Source of the DNA: MADRE2 sp964397015
Lineage (GTDB): Bacteria > Desulfobacterota > Desulfobacteria > Desulfobacterales > Desulfobacteraceae
NCBI GenBank assembly: GCA_964397015.1
Contig: CAYNHL010000022.1
Span: 1-36,738, forward strand
Reading direction: 5' to 3'
DNA: 36,738 nt
The position numbers and the translations under genes are program-made. A model generated the notes under the pieces. The model had not been told where the DNA came from. It saw nothing but the letters and a program-made list of their open reading frames with translations, and ran no database searches. Positions 30,985 through 36,738 of this stretch are shown piece after piece. Numbering within the stretch: the first letter of the stretch is position 1; the number at the start of each line of letters is the position of its first letter.

Positions 30985-31548
30985 TCAATCTCCGGGCAAA
31001 AAACAGTTTATATCGATTTCAGGGAAAGAAACTTTATCCAGATTGAACCAGCGTGCCGTCAAAAAACCGGGGAAAATCGATTTGCGGGTAGTAAAATACT
31101 GTACCTCCCTGTTGTATCTCTTTGCGGAATAAATTGTTTTCTGCCTAAGATCCGCGGCTGTTTTGGCAAGGGAATCTTGATCCAGCGCCTGGACCATGGC
31201 CTGAATATCGGCGGCCAGGCGGGTCTGGACGGCTTCAAATTCGAGAAACTGTCCTTCGTCGGGGGGCGAATCCGGTGACTGGAACCAGGAGACTGTCTTT
31301 TTTGCCTGTTCGGCATTGGCTGTTATACGGGATATCATCCCGGGATCCAGGTTATCCTGTGTACGGGATAAAAGCACAGGGACCAGGTCCAGTTCGGCCA
31401 TGCAATCTGTTGCCAGCATGGTCCGGGCCGTATTTACCCGGTTTTTGGACCGCAGCATGCTGGTATAGCTGCCGAAAATGACACATATCATTACAATCGC
31501 CAGGACAACAGCGCAAAGGCCTGCAAATGTCAACCATGGTTTTTTCAT
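30985..31548 (-). CDS. LemA-like membrane-anchored protein
   Basis: 187 residues. One N-terminal membrane span at about 7-27 is followed by a helical domain. The pattern of a helix after the anchor (SKNRVNTARTMLATDCMAEL) and the C-terminal KRYNREVQYFTTRKSIFPGF resembles the LemA fold, whose end reads like YN..V..YN......FP. LemA proteins are anchored, helical and of unclear function. An N-terminal anchor with the bulk outside is expected. The ATG at 31548 has AAGGA six bases upstream. It lies between the exonuclease-sensor gene (54 bp upstream) and the DUF294 gene (1 bp downstream). I do not recall LemA as a usual member of this locus. The assignment is moderate because similarity is limited to the pattern. 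Confidence 0.55.
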   Translation of the reverse strand: MKKPWLTFAGLCAVVLAIVMICVIFGSYTSMLRSKNRVNTARTMLATDCMAELDLVPVLLSRTQDNLDPGMISRITANAEQAKKTVSWFQSPDSPPDEGQFLEFEAVQTRLAADIQAMVQALDQDSLAKTAADLRQKTIYSAKRYNREVQYFTTRKSIFPGFLTARWFNLDKVSFPEIDINCFLPGD

Positions 31549-31602
31549 GGGGATATCCTTCCTCCGGGTTTATAAAAAACTATCATCTGTCATGTCTGGT
31601 AA

Positions 31603-33636
31603 TCAATACTTTAATCGGGCATAGTAGGATTTTTTTGATGCGGTTATTGCATCTTTCAAGGTAAGAATCCCATTACTGTTCAAAATGCGCACCAGTTTCA
31701 AAAAAATTTCAGCGGTTGACACCGCGTCACCAAGAGCTGTGTGCCGGCCGATAATTTCGACCCCCAGGCGCTGGGCAACACTCTCCATGTCATGCCGTGC
31801 ATGAACAGGATGCAGAACTGCAGACAGAAGCAGTGTATCCAGGACAGGATTGGTGAATGAGACACGGGTCTTTTTTTCCTTTAGCTTGAACATTTTCATG
31901 TCAAAGGCTATATTGTGCCCCACCAGGACAGTATCTGCGGCAAATTTTTGGAATCTCGGCAGTATCTTTTCGATCCCGTCTTTATCAGCCACCATCTCAT
32001 GGCTGATGCCGTGAATGCGGTAGGACTCCATGGGGATATCCCTTCGGGGATTCACCAGCTCTTCGAAAATATCCCGGAACATGATCCGGTTGTTGACGAT
32101 CCTGACTGCCCCTATTGAAATGATTTCATCCCCGCCGTCAGGGTCCAGGCCTGTGGTTTCGGTATCGAACACTGTACAGGATATCCGGGTCAGCCGGGTG
32201 TCCAGCAGGCTTGAGTCTGCGCTTTCTGCCTGGAACAGATCAAAATCATAAAATTCAGGCCGGTTGCTGTCCATGACCGGAATCCTTCGAACTACCGGTA
32301 AAGCCGGTTCTTTACTGCCCCGAACGGATAAATAGAGGTGGGAACTCTGATCTTCCAATGTGTTCACGATTTCAAACCAGATCTTGTTCAGCTTCAGGAC
32401 ATCGTCAAACCCGGGCAGTGTATTGACCCTCAAATGCCTGATCGAGTCAAGCTCCTTTGCCGGCAGCAGGGCATTTTTCCAGGTGATGTCAAACCTGATC
32501 CGCTCCCTGTCACGGGATGCCGCCAGGTCGAATTCAACCTGTCCTGTCATTCTTGCCAGGGTATTGAACAGGAATACAAACGCCCGGGTCAGCGAATAGT
32601 TATCCGCGATGATCCGGACTTCTTTTACGTTGTTCAGGACATTGATCCTTATGTTATGGTCATATCCCATGATTTTCTGGACATGGAACATGAACCGCTG
32701 TGGGTCCAGCCTGGACAGGGGCAGGCGGGACAGGAAAGTATCCTTTATGGTATCCGACAGCAGACAAAAATCAGCCGCCAGCCGGTCCTGGCCGGCCAGG
32801 TTTGCCTTGAAACCGGACAGCAGCTGCTTAATGGTTTCATAGGTTTTTATATCTTTGGAAATTTCCCGGAACGCAAGGATTACCCCGGTCTGCTGCCGGT
32901 TGCTGTCCATGACCGGAATGGCATCCACACTGACAAGGCATTGTTCTGAAATCGGGGTGATAAAACAGGCCCCAGCGTTGCTTTCTCCAGAGTTGAGCTG
33001 TTCCTGGATTTCATCCATGGCATGGGTTATAAGATCCTTATCCATTAAATGATAAACAGATCTTCCAAGGCCCATGAACCGTTCTGTCTTACCTGAATCC
33101 ATGACACGGGTGAATATGTTCCTGGCAATGGAATTGTACAGCAGGATCCGGCCGCCGGTGTTGCAGATTATCACGCCCTGGGGCAGTTCTCCCATGATGG
33201 CGGCCAGCATGTTCCGCTCCCGTTCGGTTTCTTTCCTGGCTGTCAGAATCTGCTGGGTGATTGTTTTGTTCAGGTTTTCAAACAAATCTGCAAAATCATT
33301 GATGACACGGGCCAGGGTCTTTATTTCCCGGTTCCCGGATACCTTAATTCGCAGGCAGGGGTTGGACGAATAAATCATGTCCGCTTCGGCTGATATTTTT
33401 TTTACCGGCCTCACATAACCGGTATAGACAAGATTATAGACAATCCAGAACATACCGGATAAGACCAGGATGAATCCCAGCAGTACATATCCCTGCTCCC
33501 TAAAGAGGACTGCAATTGCCTTTGCAGGTCCGGGCGGCAGTTGAAACCAGATGTACGCCGCCATTCCCGCAATTGCCAGCAAAAGGCCTGCGAGAGATGC
33601 AAAAGCGAAGACCCAGAATCTATTGATCAGGTTCAT
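31603..33636 (-). CDS. HAMP-PAS sensor fused to a DnaQ-type 3'-5' exonuclease
   Basis: 677 residues. Two membrane spans at about 9-31 and 49-72 have only a short loop between them. A HAMP-like segment spans about 73-125 (YVRPVKKIS to VINDFADLF), then a PAS domain at about 140-260 (AAIMGELPQGVIICNTGGRI). A region at about 275-465 resembles a histidine-kinase-like helical/ATPase part but lacks a clear phospho-His or G-boxes. The C-terminal DEDDh exonuclease (about 485-660) has FDTETTGLDP, GHNIAFDMKMF and the His-x4-Asp end HTALGDAVSTAEIF, so it is probably catalytic. The family occurs beside acs and DUF294 genes in other proteobacteria. The nuclease substrate is unknown. The start at 33636 lacks a good ribosome site and follows an intercistronic hairpin. 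Confidence 0.85.
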   Translation of the reverse strand: MNLINRFWVFAFASLAGLLLAIAGMAAYIWFQLPPGPAKAIAVLFREQGYVLLGFILVLSGMFWIVYNLVYTGYVRPVKKISAEADMIYSSNPCLRIKVSGNREIKTLARVINDFADLFENLNKTITQQILTARKETERERNMLAAIMGELPQGVIICNTGGRILLYNSIARNIFTRVMDSGKTERFMGLGRSVYHLMDKDLITHAMDEIQEQLNSGESNAGACFITPISEQCLVSVDAIPVMDSNRQQTGVILAFREISKDIKTYETIKQLLSGFKANLAGQDRLAADFCLLSDTIKDTFLSRLPLSRLDPQRFMFHVQKIMGYDHNIRINVLNNVKEVRIIADNYSLTRAFVFLFNTLARMTGQVEFDLAASRDRERIRFDITWKNALLPAKELDSIRHLRVNTLPGFDDVLKLNKIWFEIVNTLEDQSSHLYLSVRGSKEPALPVVRRIPVMDSNRPEFYDFDLFQAESADSSLLDTRLTRISCTVFDTETTGLDPDGGDEIISIGAVRIVNNRIMFRDIFEELVNPRRDIPMESYRIHGISHEMVADKDGIEKILPRFQKFAADTVLVGHNIAFDMKMFKLKEKKTRVSFTNPVLDTLLLSAVLHPVHARHDMESVAQRLGVEIIGRHTALGDAVSTAEIFLKLVRILNSNGILTLKDAITASKKSYYARLKY

Positions 33637-33649
33637 GGATTACACGATG

Positions 33650-33687
33650 AAAGCGCACCGGACCGGGATAACGGACCGGCACGCTTT
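33650..33687 (-). other. Intercistronic stem-loop before the exonuclease-sensor gene
   Basis: AAAGCG (33650-33655) pairs with CGCTTT (33682-33687), and the inner CCGG segments pair too, giving a long interrupted stem. It lies between the 28-aa peptide stop and the next start. No T-run follows. It may set mRNA stability, or it may mask the weak ribosome site 14 bases downstream. Confidence 0.5.
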
Positions 33688-33720
33688 ACCGCCATTATGA
33701 AAAATTAATGGTAATGGTAA

Positions 33721-33807
33721 TTATCCCCACCATCCCCAGCCGAAAGAGGCCACGAATAAAATACAGAAAATAATGGTTACAATAAGATATTTGTCTTCGA
33801 GTTCCAT
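33721..33807 (-). CDS. 28-residue symporter small accessory protein
   Basis: From the ATG at 33807 the frame encodes MELEDKYLIVTIIFCILFVA then SFGWGWWG and a TAA stop at 33721-33723. It has one membrane span with an acidic N-terminus and a Trp/Gly-rich end. AAGGAGA is seven bases upstream. It starts 33 bases after the symporter stop. Its size, composition and place match the small accessory peptides annotated next to sodium/solute symporters in related bacteria. It probably binds the symporter. Confidence 0.8.
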   Translation of the reverse strand: MELEDKYLIVTIIFCILFVASFGWGWWG

Positions 33808-33840
33808 GATATGTCTCCTTGTATCAACAGTGTCAATTTA

Positions 33841-35622
33841 TCAATCAGCTTCCTTGGTTACATCCATGGTTTCCACATCAGCCCGCCGGATCTGTTCTTC
33901 AGACGTGGTGGACATCTCGGCTTTGAAACAAAGACCCCACATCATGATAATACCGAGGATCCACCAGATGATCTGCCAGGACCAGATGGGAGGAAAACCG
34001 CAGAATGAAATGGCAGTGTTGCCTATGAGAACACCAGGGCCTATTGCCATGAAAAACCAGATGGGAACGGCGATTTTCATGTACCCGCGCCAGCGTTTGC
34101 CCTTTTCCGTTGGTCCATCGATGGAATCAAGCCATCCCCTGATTTCTTTCTGCCGGGCAATGGTTTCCTCGCTGTCCTTGATCCCTAAGCCCCGGCACAG
34201 GTAAGCCACTGCAAGGCCCACAAAAATACCCCAGCCGGCGGTGTGGATGGACAGAGGATACTGCCAGACATAGTAGGTGAGAAAACAGGCGATAATGGCG
34301 CATACCAATCCTATAACCACCCCGATACTCGGGAACTTGAATCCCCAGTGAACACCCAGGAGGCAAAGGTACATGATGGTACCGAACGCGGTGGCAAATC
34401 CGCCGATCATTACGATGGCATCCGTGGATGTCAGTGATACGACCACTGCAGCCACTGCCAGGATAGTTGCGAAAACCCGGTTGGTCCAGATCTGCTCGGA
34501 ATGAGACCCTCCCTGTTTCTTGACATAGCGCCACCAGACATCCCTCTGGATTATGGTGCCGCCGGTGCCGATATAAGGAGCCGCCGTGGAGTGGATAGCG
34601 GCAATGGCTCCCATGAACACAAGTCCCATTACAGGACCGGGAAGGAACCTGTTCATGAGCATGGGCACAACATCCCCGTCAACCTGGGGTGCCAGTTTGC
34701 CTGCCTCCATCAGTATCCTTGCTCCCACGCCCTGGAAGGCCGTGAAAAAGAACAGTGCCAGGCCCACTACAAAGGTGGACATAAACACCTGCTGCCAGGC
34801 CAGGGGCTTGGGCGAGGAAAGGCCGAAATTCCACAGTGTAAAGGCCGGGGAAGACTGGATCCCCATTAGGGCGAACATGTAGGTCAGGATCATAACCGCG
34901 GTCCAGCCGCCGGACCCCAGGCCGAAGTGGATAAGACCCGGTACTTTCATATACTTGTCTTCCATGCCGCTCATGGAGGCCACAAAACCTGTCCATCCCC
35001 CGAACAGGGGACTGGTGATGGTATAAAATCCCAGCAGGATGATACCGCCGACCAGCAGGCAGAACTGCAGCACACCTACCCAGGTGGAGGCCTTGAGCCC
35101 GCCTGTTACAACGTAAAACCAGACGATGAAAGCCATGAAAATCAACCCGATGGTTTCAGGCACACCAGCCACCCAGTAGAACAGTTTGGCCGCTGCAATA
35201 AGCTGGAGGCCGGAATAAAAAATGGAGTAGAGGAATGCCGCCAGTACCGTCAACCAGCGTACAGCTTCGTTGTTATAGTAATAGGCGAACATGTCTCCCG
35301 GGGTGATAAACCCGTATCGTTTTCCCATCAGCCAGTTCCGCTTTGCAAAAAAAGCGCCGGTGATGGGAATGGTCAAAACGTAAAACGATGCGAACGCGTA
35401 CACAAGCCCGGCTTTCCAGATCAATCCCGGATGCCCGATAAAGGTCCAGCCTGAAAAAGATGCGGCCGTGGCCGCCATCAAAAATGCGATAAAAGGAATG
35501 GAGCGGCCGGCAATGGCGTAACCCGATGCTTTTGTTTCAGTGAAAAATCCTCTCAGGCCCATCCAGAAACAGTAAATTATGTACAGTCCCAGAAAGATGT
35601 ATACCCAGATTTTTGGATCCAT
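33841..35622 (-). CDS. Sodium:solute symporter (SSF/SLC5 family)
   Basis: 593 residues with about 13 membrane spans. Family-like segments are GYAIAGRSIPFIAFLMAATA near residue 35, GLKASTWVGVLQF near 175 and the SLC5-like stretch MGAIAAIHSTAAPYIGTGG near 335. The C-terminus is acidic and cytoplasmic (EEQIRRADVETMDVTKEAD). The neighbouring acyl-CoA synthetase and accessory peptide point to acetate or another short monocarboxylate as substrate; this is inferred from context. AAGGAGG lies nine bases before the ATG at 35622, which follows the synthetase stop by 54 bp. Confidence 0.88.
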   Translation of the reverse strand: MDPKIWVYIFLGLYIIYCFWMGLRGFFTETKASGYAIAGRSIPFIAFLMAATAASFSGWTFIGHPGLIWKAGLVYAFASFYVLTIPITGAFFAKRNWLMGKRYGFITPGDMFAYYYNNEAVRWLTVLAAFLYSIFYSGLQLIAAAKLFYWVAGVPETIGLIFMAFIVWFYVVTGGLKASTWVGVLQFCLLVGGIILLGFYTITSPLFGGWTGFVASMSGMEDKYMKVPGLIHFGLGSGGWTAVMILTYMFALMGIQSSPAFTLWNFGLSSPKPLAWQQVFMSTFVVGLALFFFTAFQGVGARILMEAGKLAPQVDGDVVPMLMNRFLPGPVMGLVFMGAIAAIHSTAAPYIGTGGTIIQRDVWWRYVKKQGGSHSEQIWTNRVFATILAVAAVVVSLTSTDAIVMIGGFATAFGTIMYLCLLGVHWGFKFPSIGVVIGLVCAIIACFLTYYVWQYPLSIHTAGWGIFVGLAVAYLCRGLGIKDSEETIARQKEIRGWLDSIDGPTEKGKRWRGYMKIAVPIWFFMAIGPGVLIGNTAISFCGFPPIWSWQIIWWILGIIMMWGLCFKAEMSTTSEEQIRRADVETMDVTKEAD

Positions 35623-35676
35623 AACGTATTTCCTCCTTAGTAATAATTCAAATCTGAACTTACGCGTTTGCCTCTG

Positions 35677-36738
35677 TCATGCCCGTTTTCCATACCCGAT
35701 CCTTCCCAGAGAGTCCTCTATCTCATCCAGGATTGAGTCGTCATCGATGGTAGCGGGAATTCGATAGTCTTTTTTGTCGGCAATAGCCCGCATGGTGCCT
35801 CTCAGGATCTTGCCGGAACGGGTCTTGGGAAGGCGCTGGACCACTACGGCGTTTTTAAAGGCCGCCACCGGTCCTATTGTATCCCTGACCCTTTGTATCA
35901 CCTCCTTGATCACCTCGTCATCGGGACGTTCCACGCCGGCATTCAGCACGAGCATCCCCAGGGGGACCTGGCCCTTGAGATCATCTTCGACTCCCATTAC
36001 GGCGCATTCAGCCACATCCGGGTGACCGGCTATGGCTTCCTCCATGGCACCGGTGGAAAGGCGGTGGCCCGCCACATTGATGATGTCGTCTGTACGGGCC
36101 ATGACGAATACATATCCGTCCCTGTCAATATACCCGGCATCCGCAGTCTCGTAGTACCCGGGAAAGCGCGACAGGTAAGCATCCACATACCGGTCGTCAT
36201 TCTGCCACAGGGTGGGCAGGGTCCCGGGCGGCAGCGGCAGCCTGGCCACTATGGCACCGATATCACCCGGCCCTACCGGATGGCCCGCCTCATCCAGCAC
36301 AGCCAGATCCCATCCCGGCGCCGCCTTTGCAGGAGAGCCCGGTTTGGTTTCAAACCGGTGCAGCCCTACGCAGTTGGCAGCGATGGCCCACCCGGTTTCT
36401 GTCTGCCACCAGTGATCGATAACCGGTATATTCAGGCTGTTTTCAGCCCAGGACAGGGTATCGGGATCTGTTCTCTCCCCTGCCAGGAACAAGTACTTGA
36501 AATGCGACAGGTCAAAATCCTTCATCATCTTTGCGCCGGGGTCCTGCTGCTTGATTGCCCGAAAAGCAGTGGGAGCGGTGAACATGGTTTTTACACCGTG
36601 CTGGGAAATCACCCGCCAGAAAGCCGATGCATCAGGGGTTCCCACGGGTTTTCCTTCATAGACAATGGTGGTGCACCCCTTGAACAGCGGGGCATAGACA
36701 ATATAGGAGTGCCCCACCACCCATCCGATATCGGAAGC
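35677..36738 (-). CDS. Acetyl-/propionyl-CoA synthetase (PrpE/ACSS3-like), C-terminal part (5' end outside window)
   Basis: The reading frame is open to base 36738, and 353 C-terminal residues are present. The first visible residues, ASDIGWMVGHSYIVYAPL, match the WxxSDxGWxxGHSY motif of acetyl/propionyl-CoA synthetases. Further motifs are WWQTETGW, the hinge-region TDDIINVAGHRLSTG and LPKTRSGKILRGTM, whose Lys is the usual catalytic, acetylatable residue. The GHRLSTG hinge, the LPPGTLPTLWQNDDRY stretch and the TIDDDSILDEI end resemble PrpE/ACSS3 more than Acs. The enzyme makes acyl-CoA from a short fatty acid and ATP through an acyl-adenylate. It heads the minus-strand set with the symporter, the exonuclease sensor and the CBS-DUF294 protein. 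The internal ATG at 36720 is not the true start. Confidence 0.88.
   Translation of the reverse strand, partial: ASDIGWVVGHSYIVYAPLFKGCTTIVYEGKPVGTPDASAFWRVISQHGVKTMFTAPTAFRAIKQQDPGAKMMKDFDLSHFKYLFLAGERTDPDTLSWAENSLNIPVIDHWWQTETGWAIAANCVGLHRFETKPGSPAKAAPGWDLAVLDEAGHPVGPGDIGAIVARLPLPPGTLPTLWQNDDRYVDAYLSRFPGYYETADAGYIDRDGYVFVMARTDDIINVAGHRLSTGAMEEAIAGHPDVAECAVMGVEDDLKGQVPLGMLVLNAGVERPDDEVIKEVIQRVRDTIGPVAAFKNAVVVQRLPKTRSGKILRGTMRAIADKKDYRIPATIDDDSILDEIEDSLGRIGYGKRA

Overview
The window looks like chromosomal DNA of a strictly anaerobic, probably sulfate-reducing member of the Desulfobacterota (Desulfobacterales-like). This is inferred from gene content: an IorB-type 2-oxoacid:ferredoxin oxidoreductase end, a DUF3786 protein, a DsrE-like protein, a GcvT-GlyA fusion, an acyl-CoA synthetase/symporter locus and a very high density of signalling genes. 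I see no rRNA, tRNA, CRISPR array, insertion sequence or phage gene.

Layout. 1-1404 (+): 3' end of iorB, then an HMG-CoA-lyase-like TIM barrel that lacks key catalytic residues. 1380-5790 (-): GAF/PAS hybrid histidine kinase, EAL-HDOD protein, DUF3786 protein. 6100-8431 (+): two DUF1538 membrane proteins, a PII-like protein and a CBS-pair protein, behind a good sigma-70-type promoter. 8462-8778: relic of a GntR/UTRA regulator. 8918-9970 (+): glycine-zipper/OmpA lipoprotein and a DsrE-like protein. 9984-15413 (-): a five-gene set of UspA-like protein, 28-aa membrane peptide, SLC13/RCK permease, histidine kinase and NtrC-type sigma-54 activator. 15725-17731 (+), transcribed divergently from it: a Lon-type AAA+ protease with a complete receiver domain between its helical N-terminal region and its ATPase. 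17737-18442 (-): a second UspA-like protein and a 59-aa partner. 18807-20075 (+): MgtC/DUF4010-type membrane protein. 20194-24331: secreted CARDB-like protein and PP2C phosphatase (+), convergent with a PilZ-cNMP-Ser/Thr kinase (-). 24439-26297: a 106-bp duplicated fragment of the secreted gene, fused into the 3' end of another histidine kinase. 26311-28974 (-): GcvT-GlyA fusion. 29128-29499 (+): zinc-ribbon membrane protein. 29529-36738 (-): acyl-CoA synthetase, Na+/solute symporter, 28-aa accessory peptide, HAMP/PAS sensor fused to a DnaQ-type exonuclease, LemA-like protein and a CBS-DUF294 protein.

The strongest candidate for an undescribed system is the receiver-Lon protease and its divergent neighbour operon. 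Its receiver is about half identical by eye to the receiver of the NtrC-type regulator in that operon. One histidine kinase may therefore control transcription (sigma-54 activator) and proteolysis (REC-Lon) at once. A candidate -24/-12 promoter and repeated TGCAACAAC elements lie in the shared intergenic region. Secondary candidates are the DUF1538 pair/PII-like/CBS module, two 28-aa single-span peptides each beside a transporter gene, the kinase/phosphatase pair flanked by direct repeats, and the catalytically altered HMGL-like protein.
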